Assembly: GCA_937960645.1 (NCBI GenBank)
Contig: CALGPJ010000007.1
Location: 1 to 64,000 of the forward strand
Reading direction: 5' to 3'
Length of the DNA: 64,000 bases
Origin: an uncultured Spirochaetia bacterium
GTDB taxonomy: Bacteria > Spirochaetota > Spirochaetia > JABEVK01
Position numbers and translations under genes: made by a program. The notes under the pieces were generated by a model that saw only the letters and a program-made list of their open reading frames with translations, made no database searches and was not told where the DNA came from. Each line of letters starts with the position of its first letter. Position 1 is the stretch's first letter. This document shows, in pieces, positions 1-9,228 of this stretch.

Positions 1-246
1 AAGAGCGATATCGACGACCTCATTCAGGCACACAGCCAACACTGGCAGCTTGACCGCATTTCCCGAGTCGATCTGAGTATCCTGAGGATGGCTGTTTTCG
101 AGCTGTGTTTTTCCGATGCCGGAACCCCTCCCAAAGTCATCATCAACGAGGCGATCGATTTGGCAAAGGAATTCAGTAGCGACGCCAGCTACAAATTTAT
201 CAACGGTGTCCTCAATGCGATCTACCAACGAAAAAAAGTCTCCTAG
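1..246 (+). CDS. nusB: Transcription antitermination protein NusB (3' part only)
   Basis: The window opens inside this gene; 81 codons remain before TAG at 244-246. NusB binds boxA RNA together with ribosomal protein S10 and supports antitermination of rRNA transcription. The visible part holds the family's C-terminal signature: W-x-L-D-R-I followed by V-D-L-S-I-L-R, then I-N-E-A-I-D-L-A-K-E-F and K-F-I-N-G-V-L. The start lies outside the window. The TPR gene begins inside its last codons, so the two are probably cotranscribed. Confidence 0.93.
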   Translation, partial: KSDIDDLIQAHSQHWQLDRISRVDLSILRMAVFELCFSDAGTPPKVIINEAIDLAKEFSSDASYKFINGVLNAIYQRKKVS

Positions 247-1990
247 ATCGCCCGTTTCTGCCCTTCTGGCCTTTCTTGCCCTTCTTTTGTTGGCACTCGT
301 GGGTTTTGTGCTGTGGTGGCCGACCCTCAAGCCGCTTCCCTTCGATCCCGATGCGGCCTATCGATTGGCTGAGGGCTATCATCGCGCCGGACGCTGGGAT
401 GAGCTGGAAAATCAGCTCAGACTCCTGGCAAGTTTTCAGGAAAACACTCGATTCAATGAAACCGTTTGGGTGAGGTGGCTTAACCTCGCCCGAAGACTGG
501 GACGTGCAACCCAGAGGTGGGAGCCCCTTCTGCTTTTGGCGCGTAAGGCTTTGGCAGAGTTACCGGGAAATCCCATTTTAAAAACCTTCAGCATGTACGC
601 CCGAATTCGAGCCAGGGATTTCAACGAGCCCCTCCCAAAACAATCGGAATTGGAGGCCGCAAACCCGATATACCGCCGACTCCTTCTCGATTACCACAGC
701 TGGCTCTATTTTCAGAATAGCAAACAATCGGGACTCTTCGACCCCCGAGAGCTTCTGACCTCGAAAGATCTGGGATTCTGGAGCCAGCTCGCCGATGCCT
801 TTCCTGATGAGCCGTCGTTCAATGCCAGAGCCCTGTTGCTCGCGCTCGGTGAAAACAATTCGGAGCTTTTTTTACGCTACCTGACCAGTCTGGAATTGGG
901 GAAACGGCAGCATGCCGTGTTTCGGAATTGGGAGGCTGCCACCATCGACAAATTGGTCGGATTGGCTTCGTTTCGTTTGGGGCGTTGGGAGACGGCCCTG
1001 ACCTTTTTGCGTCGAAGTCGTTCATCACTTCAGAGCGATTCTACGGCCTCCCTGGCGTTGGCGGAGGCAGCCTATCGGTTGGGACAGTTGTCGTTTGCTG
1101 ACCGAGTTCTTGACGAGGAACTTCGAGTCGTGGAAGCGGATGACGAAAAACGTGCCCAAATATTGCACAATCTCGCTTTCATTGCCTTGTTTCAGGCTGA
1201 CCTGGGGGCGATTCGCGGCTTGTCGGAACGGGGCGATCTGCCCAAAGATTTGCAATTTTATCTTCAAATCGTTTTGACCACCGGCGAGGCTGGTAAAAGA
1301 AACCTGCAGAAAAAGTTTCTGGAGTATTTGAGTTCGCAATCGGAGCCCTCTGTTTCGGCTATGTTTTTTTATTACGCATCGTTTCCGGACTTGCTGACGC
1401 CGACGCTGTTGAATACGGAACTGTCAAGGTACCTGTCCCGCGAAGAACAGGAGGCACCCTATCTGCAAGCCCTGGTGGAGATGTTGTTGTGGCAACTCAA
1501 TCGTGAGGGCAAATTTTTTCTTACCCTGGAGACGGCCGATAAATGGTCCCGGACCTGGCCCAATTCCTGGTTCTTGAACAAGGAAAAGGCCCTCGCCCTG
1601 GCCCAGCTTTCCGGCAGGGCCAGTGAGGCTTACGACCTATGGAATACAGCCTCGATGCTGGATCGTAATCTGTATTGGGAGTACAATGCCTCTCGTTTGG
1701 CAGCCAATTTGGTGCGCGCACAGAACAACCAGAGGGGGTACGATCGAGCCCTCGCTCATAATTTCAAGGCCGAGGCCCTGTCATTGCATTATCCCAACAC
1801 CCCGGCATTGAGACGATTTTTGGCACAGATCTTCCTGGATCGATCGGTCTGGTTGTACTATTCCGGGAAGGAGCGCGAATCTCGAGAGGCCCTGGTTCAG
1901 GCACGCCGACTCGATCCCAATTTCCTGGCAGCGCAAGCCTACCTCGATACAGCTTTATTGAAGGAAATCAGCGATGAAAATCAAAACTAA
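215..1990 (+). CDS. Membrane-anchored TPR-like protein, function unknown
   Basis: A 591-residue protein. I chose ATG 215 because it puts a single hydrophobic segment (about residues 12-34) next to a short positive N-terminus; an upstream in-frame ATG at 116 would lie deep inside nusB. The segment should anchor the protein in the inner membrane with the rest outside the cytoplasm. The remainder is rich in paired helices with TPR-like spacing (A-Y-R-L-A-E-G-Y-H near the start, A-L-A-E-A-A-Y-R-L-G-Q-L in the middle), so it is probably a scaffold. No catalytic motif is visible. It overlaps nusB by 32 bases and map by 17, which suggests translational coupling. No named family recognised. Confidence 0.75.
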   Translation: MRSTNEKKSPRSPVSALLAFLALLLLALVGFVLWWPTLKPLPFDPDAAYRLAEGYHRAGRWDELENQLRLLASFQENTRFNETVWVRWLNLARRLGRATQRWEPLLLLARKALAELPGNPILKTFSMYARIRARDFNEPLPKQSELEAANPIYRRLLLDYHSWLYFQNSKQSGLFDPRELLTSKDLGFWSQLADAFPDEPSFNARALLLALGENNSELFLRYLTSLELGKRQHAVFRNWEAATIDKLVGLASFRLGRWETALTFLRRSRSSLQSDSTASLALAEAAYRLGQLSFADRVLDEELRVVEADDEKRAQILHNLAFIALFQADLGAIRGLSERGDLPKDLQFYLQIVLTTGEAGKRNLQKKFLEYLSSQSEPSVSAMFFYYASFPDLLTPTLLNTELSRYLSREEQEAPYLQALVEMLLWQLNREGKFFLTLETADKWSRTWPNSWFLNKEKALALAQLSGRASEAYDLWNTASMLDRNLYWEYNASRLAANLVRAQNNQRGYDRALAHNFKAEALSLHYPNTPALRRFLAQIFLDRSVWLYYSGKERESREALVQARRLDPNFLAAQAYLDTALLKEISDENQN

Positions 1991-2723
1991 GGATCAGTTG
2001 CGGAAGATCCATGAATCCTGTCAGCTCTTGGCGGCGATGTTCCGCGACATCCAGCAGGAAATCGGGGAGGGAGCGAACCTTCTCGATCTCGATCACTGGG
2101 CTCAGGAGTACATTTTGAGGCACAAGGCCAAACCGGCATTCAAGGGCTATCGGGACTATCCGGCCACCCTGTGCACGTCTCTGAACCACGAGGTGATTCA
2201 TGGGATTCCCCGGTCACGCAAGCTCAAAAAAGGCGACCTTCTCAGTGTCGATTGCGGTATCGATTTGAACGGATACATCAGCGACATGGCGATGACCTTC
2301 CCAATCGGAAATATTACCCCGGAAGAAGAAAAACTGCTCCGGGTTACCCAGGAAAGCCTGTGGGCAGGAATCAGGGCCGTGAAGCCCGGGGGCAGGATCA
2401 AGGACATCTCGTCGGCGATCAGTCGGGTGATCGAACCCAACGGTTATGGCATCGTTCACGATTTTTGCGGTCACGGGGTCGGTTTTTCGGTGCATGAACC
2501 CCCCGAGGTGCCCAACTACGTTCGTCTCGGCCCCAATCCGCGATTACCCGTAGGACTTGTCATCGCCATCGAGCCTATGGTAAACATGGGAACAGCCGAA
2601 GTGACGGTTCTTGACGATGGTTGGACGGTGGTCACCCGGGACGGAAAAAAGAGCGCGCACTTCGAGCACACGGTGGCCGTGGTAGAGGAAGGGTATTGGG
2701 TCCTCACCGAGTTGGTTTCTTGA
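1974..2723 (+). CDS. map: Methionine aminopeptidase, type I
   Basis: A 249-residue cytosolic metalloenzyme that removes the initiator methionine from new proteins. The pita-bread fold ligands are all visible: D93 (S-V-D-C-G), D104 (I-S-D-M-A), H167 (C-G-H-G-V-G), E200 (I-A-I-E-P-M-V-N) and E231 (F-E-H-T-V). H76 in N-H-E-V-I-H-G-I-P matches the substrate-contacting histidine. The length fits the short type I class, which lacks the zinc-finger extension. The gene overlaps the end of the TPR gene by 17 bases and is followed by htrA after about 50 bases. Confidence 0.97.
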   Translation: MKIKTKDQLRKIHESCQLLAAMFRDIQQEIGEGANLLDLDHWAQEYILRHKAKPAFKGYRDYPATLCTSLNHEVIHGIPRSRKLKKGDLLSVDCGIDLNGYISDMAMTFPIGNITPEEEKLLRVTQESLWAGIRAVKPGGRIKDISSAISRVIEPNGYGIVHDFCGHGVGFSVHEPPEVPNYVRLGPNPRLPVGLVIAIEPMVNMGTAEVTVLDDGWTVVTRDGKKSAHFEHTVAVVEEGYWVLTELVS

Positions 2724-2775
2724 GCTGTGTAAATAAACAGGAGGTTCGTTGTCTAGTATGCAAAGGAGTCGTTCG

Positions 2776-4260
2776 ATGAAAATCAATAAAACCTACCTGG
2801 CGGCGGTGTTCTTTTCCATTCTTTTGGGAACAGGACTTTCTTTTTTCATCCTGGCTTGTACCGGGGGATTGGGGCCCGGTGCCGAGGTTTTGGCCGAGAC
2901 CCGTCAAAGTTCGGTGGCACCGAGCATTTACGAAATGCAAAACAGTTTTCGGGCCATAGCCCGGGATGTCCTGCCGAGTGTGGTCGAAATTCAGACCCGG
3001 GCGATCACCGCCCCGGCCCAGCCGATCAATCCCTTCGGGGAGGACTTTCCCTGGGATTTCTTTTTTTCACCGAATCCAGACACGCAACCGAGGCGTCAGC
3101 AGCCGCGTCAGTTTGAAAGCCGCGGCCTGGGATCGGGGGTACTGGTCCAAAGGGTGGGCAACGAAATTTTCGTACTCACCAACAACCACGTCGTCGAGGG
3201 GGCCCGAGAGATCAAGGTCCTCCTCTTCGATCAGCGCGAATTCACGGCCAGCCTGGTCGGAAACGATCAACGGCGGGATCTGGCAATCATCAAATTTCAG
3301 TCCGATGATACATCCATCAAGCTGGCACGCCTCGGTGATTCTACCCAGCTCGAGGTGGGCGATCTCGTGCTGGCCCTGGGAAGTCCGTTGGGCTTGGGCT
3401 TTTCCGTCACTCAGGGCATCATCAGCGCGCTGGGAAGACGGGGAGGGCCAGGGCAGAACATCAACGACTTCATTCAAACGGATGCCGCCATCAACCGAGG
3501 GAACAGCGGGGGGGCACTTGTGAATTTGCAAGGCGAGGTGATCGGCATCAACACCTGGATCGCGACACCGACGGGGGGAAGTGTCGGTCTCGGGTTCGCC
3601 ATACCCATCAACAATGCCAAACGCGTGATCAACGAAATTACCTCCAGCGGACAGGTAAAATACGGTTGGCTGGGGGTCAGCATCGGTGATCCTGAACCCG
3701 ATCTCGCCCGGGACCTGGGGGTTCAAAACGAGCGGGGCGCCATGGTGTATAACCTCTTCCGACAGAGCCCCGCTGACAAGGCCGGACTGAAGCCGGGTGA
3801 TTACATCGTCAGAATCGACAACAAGACCTTCCGCAATTCCTCGGAGTTGATTCAGATCGTGGGCGATTTAAAGCCGGGCAGCCGAACCGAATTCGAGCTC
3901 ATCCGGGATGGGCGCAAAATGAAGGTCACGGCCCTGATCGAGGAAAGGGCAAAAGAAGAGCAGATCGACTCGATGAACAATAAACTTTGGCCGGGTTTCG
4001 TCGTCATGCCCATCACCGAATCGATCAAGAGCGCTCAACCCGATTTGGCGAATGCCCGCGGTGTCGTCATCGTGAACGTGGTCCAGAGGACGCCGGCGCA
4101 AATCGCCGGGTTGCGGGATGGAGACCTGATCAAGGCTGTCAACAATCGAACGGTCACCAATGCGCGGGAGTTTTATGCTGCCGTGGCAGCCGCTACCAAC
4201 GAATTGAACCTGACCGTCAATAGGAACAATACCGACATCGTGATCGGTCTGCGGCCATGA
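2776..4260 (+). CDS. HtrA/Deg-family serine protease with two PDZ domains
   Basis: A 494-residue periplasmic quality-control protease. I chose ATG 2776, which has AGGAG at 2764-2768 (7-base spacing) and gives a clean N-terminal export or anchor segment (about residues 7-30). In-frame TTG 2749 and ATG 2758, behind another AGGAGG at 2739-2744, are possible alternatives. The catalytic triad is H138 (T-N-N-H-V-V-E-G-A), D168 (R-R-D-L-A-I-I) and S244 (R-G-N-S-G-G-A-L). Two PDZ domains follow (about 300-390 and 400-490), as in DegP/DegQ/MucD; I cannot tell which subtype. Its stop overlaps the next start as ATGA, so expression is coupled. Confidence 0.95.
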   Translation: MKINKTYLAAVFFSILLGTGLSFFILACTGGLGPGAEVLAETRQSSVAPSIYEMQNSFRAIARDVLPSVVEIQTRAITAPAQPINPFGEDFPWDFFFSPNPDTQPRRQQPRQFESRGLGSGVLVQRVGNEIFVLTNNHVVEGAREIKVLLFDQREFTASLVGNDQRRDLAIIKFQSDDTSIKLARLGDSTQLEVGDLVLALGSPLGLGFSVTQGIISALGRRGGPGQNINDFIQTDAAINRGNSGGALVNLQGEVIGINTWIATPTGGSVGLGFAIPINNAKRVINEITSSGQVKYGWLGVSIGDPEPDLARDLGVQNERGAMVYNLFRQSPADKAGLKPGDYIVRIDNKTFRNSSELIQIVGDLKPGSRTEFELIRDGRKMKVTALIEERAKEEQIDSMNNKLWPGFVVMPITESIKSAQPDLANARGVVIVNVVQRTPAQIAGLRDGDLIKAVNNRTVTNAREFYAAVAAATNELNLTVNRNNTDIVIGLRP

Positions 4261-4880
4261 GCGTCCGTAAGGACTTTATCGGTTTCGAGCAGGTGCGTAA
4301 CAACGCCCTGCTCCTTGCCCGAAAAATCCTCGATTCGGGCTTTTTGCCCGACATCGTCTACGTCAGTCTTCGAGGCGGGGCCTACCTGGGAAATGTCCTC
4401 AGTGAATACCTCAGGTTTTTCACGCCGGCCAGGAAGCGGCTCTTTTATGCCGCGGTCGTGGCTCACAGCTACACCGACGTGCAAAGTCGACAGCAGGTCA
4501 GGGTGGATGGGTGGACCTACGACCCTCAGTATTTGCGCACCGGAGACAGGGTCCTCTTCGTCGACGACATCTTCGACAGCGGCCACACCATCAACCACCT
4601 GGTGAACATCATCCTGGCACGGGGGATACCCCGCGAGGACATCAAGGTGGCCGTTCACGACTTCAAGGTTTACCGTTGGAAGGACATGCTCCCCATCGAG
4701 CCGGATTTTTGCTGCCGCCGCTGGGACATCGAAAAGCCCGAAGACGATGTCTGGATTCACTACCTCAGCCACGAGTTGGTGGGCTTGACACCCCAGGAAA
4801 TCGAAACGTATTACATCACCCATTCGCAGCCCCAGGAGTTGCAGTCCCTGTTGCGGGAAATCCCTGACCTGGGGCGCTAG
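4257..4880 (+). CDS. Phosphoribosyltransferase (hypoxanthine/xanthine-type)
   Basis: A 207-residue type I phosphoribosyltransferase, expected to join PRPP to a purine base in salvage. The PRPP-binding loop R-V-L-F-V-D-D-I-F-D-S-G-H-T is intact. An N-terminal S-L-R-G-G-A-Y-L-G pyrophosphate-binding loop and a C-terminal W-I-H-Y motif resemble xanthine or hypoxanthine phosphoribosyltransferases of the Gpt/COG2236 kind. The base specificity cannot be read from sequence. It starts inside the htrA stop codon (ATGA) and ends one base before a convergent lipoprotein gene. A salvage role would fit the many purine genes in the window, but that is inference. Confidence 0.85.
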   Translation: MSVRKDFIGFEQVRNNALLLARKILDSGFLPDIVYVSLRGGAYLGNVLSEYLRFFTPARKRLFYAAVVAHSYTDVQSRQQVRVDGWTYDPQYLRTGDRVLFVDDIFDSGHTINHLVNIILARGIPREDIKVAVHDFKVYRWKDMLPIEPDFCCRRWDIEKPEDDVWIHYLSHELVGLTPQEIETYYITHSQPQELQSLLREIPDLGR

Positions 4881-4881
4881 A

Positions 4882-6000
4882 TCACTCCCAGGTCCAGCTC
4901 TTGTTCGAGCTCTCCTGGCGGAAAAGGCCCTTCCCGAGGGTTCCAACATAGGTTTTGCCGGATACGCTCAAATAGCCGGTGACCGTGGCGCTCGAAAGGG
5001 CGGTGGAATTGTAGTTGTTGATATCCGTGGTGGCCGCGGTGAGGTTCTGGACCCTGGCCCCCCCGCTTCCGTCACTGACGAGCTCATACAGCCCGCCGCC
5101 CTGCTTGCCGGCCTGAGTGCTCCCGGCCACGACCACCCCGTTTAACACAAAAATATGACCGAGTCGGACGGGGTTCTCGCCGCTTTGTTTGGAATGGGGG
5201 CCAGACTGACTCCAGCTCATACCGGCATCGGTGGACCAGGCCACGCGGCCGTTGCTCAGGGTGACGAAGACGGCACCGCTTACCGGGAAGGCGGATAAGG
5301 TGGAAACACCCCCCAGATCAGCGCCGAAGCTGTAAGAAAGTTTGGTAAGGTTCGTCAGCGTTCCCTTGAACAGGCGAGCATCCCCGGCGGTGAGGTAGAA
5401 ATTGGATCCATCGTAGGCCGCGGCCTGGACGGGGAGGGCGATCGGTTCATCCAAAGAGATGGCAGGGTTGATCGCCCCGCTGGTGAGATTGATGTCGTGA
5501 ACAGCGTAGGTGTTGTCCGATTTATGCACGCTGAGATACAGGGCAACCAGGGCGCCGGTCGCGTTGAAAACGGGTGTCAACCGTACCGGTTTGCCGCTCA
5601 CTGACCCGGAAGATTGTGCCCACACCGATCCATTGAAGTTCATGAGCTTGGTTTGGGTGGCTTCTCCATTGGAGACCACCACGTAGAGGCGGGAGGAATC
5701 GGCCGCAATGGAAAGCACGTGAGAATAGCCGCTCCCCCATTCGGCGGGCCGCAGGATTTGCCATTCGCTGTCCCCATCGGCCTTTCGAAAGAGGCTGCGG
5801 GTGCCGACGTAAGTGTTCGTACCCAGGCGGGCCAGGCCGTTCACGCTGATGTCGTTTTTCAGGCTGTCACTGGCATCGGGAATGAAAACCTCCTTTTCGA
5901 TGGTATAAAAGATGCCGGCATCCCCGTAGGTGCAGCCCTGAAAGGTTGGGATCAAAATCACAAGAACCGATAGGATCGAAGGAAAAATTCGTTGATTCAT
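4882..6000 (-). CDS. Lipoprotein with probable beta-propeller-like repeats
   Basis: A 372-residue predicted lipoprotein. The N-terminal signal ends in T-F-Q-G-C, a spirochaete-style lipobox with the lipidated cysteine near residue 23. The body contains recurring blocks such as G-T-N-T-Y-V-G-T-R-S-L-F near the start and G-K-T-Y-V-G-T-L-G-K-G-L-F at the end, plus N-G-R-V-A-W-S-T-D-A-G-M-S-W, which resembles the Asp-box of sialidase/BNR propellers. I infer a surface or periplasmic propeller; no enzyme activity can be assigned. The start has a good AAGGAG ribosome site 6 bases upstream. It lies 10 bases after the small barrel gene and is probably cotranscribed with it. Confidence 0.75.
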   Translation of the reverse strand: MNQRIFPSILSVLVILIPTFQGCTYGDAGIFYTIEKEVFIPDASDSLKNDISVNGLARLGTNTYVGTRSLFRKADGDSEWQILRPAEWGSGYSHVLSIAADSSRLYVVVSNGEATQTKLMNFNGSVWAQSSGSVSGKPVRLTPVFNATGALVALYLSVHKSDNTYAVHDINLTSGAINPAISLDEPIALPVQAAAYDGSNFYLTAGDARLFKGTLTNLTKLSYSFGADLGGVSTLSAFPVSGAVFVTLSNGRVAWSTDAGMSWSQSGPHSKQSGENPVRLGHIFVLNGVVVAGSTQAGKQGGGLYELVSDGSGGARVQNLTAATTDINNYNSTALSSATVTGYLSVSGKTYVGTLGKGLFRQESSNKSWTWE

Positions 6001-6010
6001 GGGAATCTCC

Positions 6011-6622
6011 TTAAAAATGGAAAACAGCGCTCAGGCCGATATCCAGAAAGTTCGCCAGCCGGCTCTGGTCCGAAGAAATCCCCGGCGACTCGTTCCCTGA
6101 GTACAGCTGAGCGATCCAAAGGTAGTTCAAGTTGAGACCGAATCCCCACTGAGACGACACGTGGTAATAAAACCCTGAGCCGAGCTGAAGGGCGGGATTG
6201 ACCTCGAAGGCCTGTTTGAAGGAGATAAAACTGATCCCCGCTCCCATCCACAACGGTACGCTGAAGGGCCAAAACTTGATTTCATAGGTTCCCTTGAAAA
6301 GAATGGGAACCAAAAAAACGATGTTTCCGTTGGGAGTGGCGTTGAAACTGCCGCGCAGTCTTCCTCCCAAGAGCCAATTATTGTTGAGATAAAAATCCAG
6401 GTCCAGGGCCAGAAATCCGCCTAGGCTCAGGTTGGCCGGAGCAGTGCTACCTGAAAGGGTCTGATAAAATAGAGGAATATCCGTGCCCAGGCTCAGTCCC
6501 AAAGCCTTGTCTCCCAGGTTGCGCTGGTCGAAGGCAAAGATCGGAACGGCCTCGATTTCTGATTGGGCAAAAAGACGGGCAAAGTTTATCAGGAATAGGA
6601 CCGCCAGCGTTGGTTTTTTCAT
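6011..6622 (-). CDS. Small outer-membrane beta-barrel protein, unknown
   Basis: A 203-residue protein with a signal peptide (M-K-K-P-T-L-A-V-L-F-L, cleavage probably after the A-Q near residue 20). The rest alternates polar and hydrophobic residues with many aromatic ends, and the protein finishes in V-F-H-F, a C-terminal phenylalanine typical of barrel insertion signals. About 8 strands would fit the length. An in-frame ATG 12 bases earlier (6634) sits next to AAGGGG and is an equally possible start. It precedes a lipoprotein gene on the same strand. No specific family recognised. Confidence 0.72.
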   Translation of the reverse strand: MKKPTLAVLFLINFARLFAQSEIEAVPIFAFDQRNLGDKALGLSLGTDIPLFYQTLSGSTAPANLSLGGFLALDLDFYLNNNWLLGGRLRGSFNATPNGNIVFLVPILFKGTYEIKFWPFSVPLWMGAGISFISFKQAFEVNPALQLGSGFYYHVSSQWGFGLNLNYLWIAQLYSGNESPGISSDQSRLANFLDIGLSAVFHF

Positions 6623-6725
6623 AGACCTTATCATTCCCCTTTTGACTTAAAAAATCAAGGTGTCTTTCAACACATCGATTTATTGATTACCTTTGTTAAA
6701 AAAGCTGAAGCCGATGGAGGTTACG

Positions 6726-7601
6726 TTGGATACTGTTCGCATGGAAGGCAAGCCGGTTGCCGAAAAACTGTATCAGGCAATCAGAAGCGAGGTGATGGAT
6801 CTGAAGCGACATGGGATCGTGCCCTGTCTCGCCGTCATCCTGGTGGGTGACAATCCTGCCAGCGTCTCTTACGTCACCGCCAAAGAGCGAACTTGTGAAG
6901 AGCTCGGGATGCGCTCGGTGGACCTTCGCCTTGCGCCCCACGTGACCACCGAAGAGCTCATCAGCAAAATACAAGAACTGAACGCGGATGCTTCCGTGCA
7001 CGGTATCCTGGTGCAACTCCCTCTGCCGGAACATATCGACTCGCGCAAGGTCCTATTCGCCATCGATGCGGCCAAGGACGTGGATGGATTTTTACCCTAT
7101 TCCGCCGGCCTGCTCATGACGGGCCAGCCCGGATTTGTACCCTGCACACCCGCCGGGGTGATGGAAATGCTCGACTATTATCAAATACCTCTCCAAGGGA
7201 AACATGCCGTCGTGGTGGGGCGCTCTCTGACCGTGGGCAAGCCCCTGGCCTTACTTCTCTTGGACCGTCACTGTACCCTGAGCGTTTGTCACAGTCGGAC
7301 ACCCGACCTTGGCACGATAACCCGACAAGCCGACATTTTGGTAGCGGCGGTTGGCAGGCCCCAGCTGATTCGCGGAGATATGGTCAAGGAGGGGGCGGTC
7401 GTGATCGATGTCGGGGTCAACAGGATCGATGATCCTACCAAACCCAGGGGTTTTCGATTGGTCGGCGACACGGTTCATGCCGAACTTTTGGGCAAGGTGT
7501 CCTATTTGACCCCTGTTCCGGGAGGCGTCGGTCCAATGACCATCGCCATGCTGATGAAAAACACGCTGACGGCGGCCTTGAAAAGCCACTCGACAGGGTG
7601 A
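6726..7601 (+). CDS. folD: FolD: methylenetetrahydrofolate dehydrogenase/cyclohydrolase
   Basis: A 291-residue bifunctional enzyme making 10-formyl-tetrahydrofolate, the one-carbon donor that PurH uses a few genes downstream. I chose the TTG at 6726 because a full GGAGG (6716-6720) lies 5 bases before it and the protein then begins just ahead of the family's M-E-G-K-P-V-A-E-K-L. Upstream in-frame TTG 6693 and ATG 6714 lack this. Visible motifs are S-Y-V-T-A-K-E-R (catalytic Lys region), Q-L-P-L-P, D-V-D-G-F, P-C-T-P-A-G-V and the NADP-loop G-R-S-L-T-V-G-K-P, with P-V-P-G-G-V-G-P-M-T near the end. The length is normal for the family. Confidence 0.95.
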   Translation: MDTVRMEGKPVAEKLYQAIRSEVMDLKRHGIVPCLAVILVGDNPASVSYVTAKERTCEELGMRSVDLRLAPHVTTEELISKIQELNADASVHGILVQLPLPEHIDSRKVLFAIDAAKDVDGFLPYSAGLLMTGQPGFVPCTPAGVMEMLDYYQIPLQGKHAVVVGRSLTVGKPLALLLLDRHCTLSVCHSRTPDLGTITRQADILVAAVGRPQLIRGDMVKEGAVVIDVGVNRIDDPTKPRGFRLVGDTVHAELLGKVSYLTPVPGGVGPMTIAMLMKNTLTAALKSHSTG

Positions 7602-7617
7602 TTTTTCTGTGTATAAT
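7590..7617 (+). promoter_or_regulatory. Promoter for the PAS-SpoIIE gene
   Basis: TCGACA (7590-7595), a 16-base spacer, then a perfect TATAAT (7612-7617). The elements overlap the last codons of folD. Transcription would begin about 7624, giving a leader of about 8 bases before the TTG start at 7632. Prediction from consensus matching only. Confidence 0.6.
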
Positions 7618-7631
7618 CGTGATAGGCGGTT

Positions 7632-9227
7632 TTGGTGGAAACTTTCAGCACACAGCAACTCGCGAACCTTTTGTCAAAAAGTCCGCTGGGCCACATCGTT
7701 TTCGATGACCAGCAGCGTGTCGTTTTTGTCAGTGATAGTTGTATTGCAATCACGGGGTACAACAGAGAAGACCTCCTGTTGGAAGGGTTCTTCCAGAACT
7801 TCGTCAAGAGTCCGGACTACATCAATCGGATCAAAGACAAGGCCAAATCGACGCTGACCGAATTTTTCGACGATCTCGATGTTATGCTCCTTCGTGCGGA
7901 TGGCGAAAAGCGCAGCTACCACTTTGGCGGTTTTCCCTGGGAGGACAACGGCAAAACCTTTGCGTGTTTGATGATCCAGGATGTCACCGACAAGAAGGCG
8001 TACGAGAAAGTCATTGAAAGCAGCTTCGATAATTTTGTCGACATCACGTTGAAGCTCGACGAGGCCATGCGCACCATTCAGGAGCAAAAGGCCCAGTTGG
8101 AAGAATACCAGATCAAGATGAAACGCGAACTCCAAATCGCTACCGGCGTTCAGCGTGCCATCATTCCCAAAACCTTTCCCAAGATTCCTGGTTTCGACAT
8201 GTACGGTACCTCTCTGCCCTCCGAAGAGCTGGGAGGAGACTACTTCGATTACTTTCTTTTGGACGATGACAACAAGAGCATCGGCATCCTGATCGCGGAT
8301 GTCTCCGGCCATGGAGTCCCCAGCTCCTTGATCACGACCATGGTCAAGGCCTATTTCGAATACTATACCAAGAGGTACAAGGAGCCCGACAAGGTCCTTC
8401 AACACGTGAACCGGGATATCGCTGCCATCATCATGGACACGGGGTTCTATCTTACGGCCTTTTATGCGGTGGTCGACCTCGAGAATCTCAAGATCACGGT
8501 TGCCTCCGCCGGTCATGATTCGGCGATATGCAGCGTCCAGGGCGAACCTAAGACCTACCGTTTTGGAGGTGAGGGATCGGACGGCACGATTTTGGGTATC
8601 TTTCCGGATGCCGAATATCAGAGTTTGGAATATCCCATCAAAAAAGGCAGCAAGGTCATCATCTACACCGACGGCATCACCGAGGCTCGGGCCGACAGTG
8701 GCGAGTTCTTCGGTCCGGAGAGATTGGAAGAGTTCATGGCCTCGAGCCATGGGCTTTCCAGCCGGGAAACCGCCGAAAAGCTCATTGCCACGGTCGATGC
8801 TTTCTATGGAACCAACAAGCCCAACGATGACCGCACCTTCGTGATCTTCGATATTTTGCCCGAAGGTGCCAGCAACTTCGATGTCCAGCAGTCACTAAAG
8901 CAGGTCAAAAAAGCGATGATCGAAAAAAACTTCCGTCTTGCTTACTCCGAGAGCCTTGCCCTGCTGGAATGGGCGCCCAAGCATGCCGAGGGGCTCTATC
9001 TCGCCGGACAGGCTGCCAGTCACCTGGGAGATTTTCGCAGTGCCATCAAATATCTCGGGGCGGTCACTCAAATCGAACCCGACAATTACAAAGCCTATTA
9101 TTATCTGGGTTTAGCTTATTTCAACGATAAAAACTTTGCCGAGGCCCAGGCGGCCTGGGAAAAGGTGCTCGAGATCGAACCCAATTATCGCGACACCAGG
9201 AAGCTTTTGGAAAAACTCAAGAGATAA
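7632..9227 (+). CDS. PAS-SpoIIE (PP2C) serine phosphatase with C-terminal TPR repeats
   Basis: A 531-residue cytosolic signalling protein. Residues about 8-120 form a PAS sensor (I-T-G-Y-N-R-E-D and Q-D-V-T-D-K-K-A-Y), 125-170 a coiled linker, about 175-410 an RsbU/SpoIIE-type PP2C phosphatase and 420-531 two or three TPRs. Metal-site motifs are G-G-D-Y-F-D-Y-F (D203), D-V-S-G-H-G (223-228), Y-T-D-G-I-T-E-A and N-D-D-R-T-F. Such proteins usually dephosphorylate an anti-sigma-factor antagonist; no such partner is encoded nearby, so the target is unknown. The start is TTG 7632 with AGG at 7624-7626. The purH N-terminal gene begins one base after its stop. Confidence 0.88.
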   Translation: MVETFSTQQLANLLSKSPLGHIVFDDQQRVVFVSDSCIAITGYNREDLLLEGFFQNFVKSPDYINRIKDKAKSTLTEFFDDLDVMLLRADGEKRSYHFGGFPWEDNGKTFACLMIQDVTDKKAYEKVIESSFDNFVDITLKLDEAMRTIQEQKAQLEEYQIKMKRELQIATGVQRAIIPKTFPKIPGFDMYGTSLPSEELGGDYFDYFLLDDDNKSIGILIADVSGHGVPSSLITTMVKAYFEYYTKRYKEPDKVLQHVNRDIAAIIMDTGFYLTAFYAVVDLENLKITVASAGHDSAICSVQGEPKTYRFGGEGSDGTILGIFPDAEYQSLEYPIKKGSKVIIYTDGITEARADSGEFFGPERLEEFMASSHGLSSRETAEKLIATVDAFYGTNKPNDDRTFVIFDILPEGASNFDVQQSLKQVKKAMIEKNFRLAYSESLALLEWAPKHAEGLYLAGQAASHLGDFRSAIKYLGAVTQIEPDNYKAYYYLGLAYFNDKNFAEAQAAWEKVLEIEPNYRDTRKLLEKLKR

Positions 9228-9228
9228 C

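Noticed and set aside
7674..8750. Open frame of 358 codons antisense to the PAS-SpoIIE gene
   Set aside because: Shadow frame without start signals; the plus-strand protein has three clear domains.
9136..9228. Longer N-terminus for the cyclohydrolase gene
   Set aside because: It would overlap the TPR end of the phosphatase; the family start matches ATG 9229.
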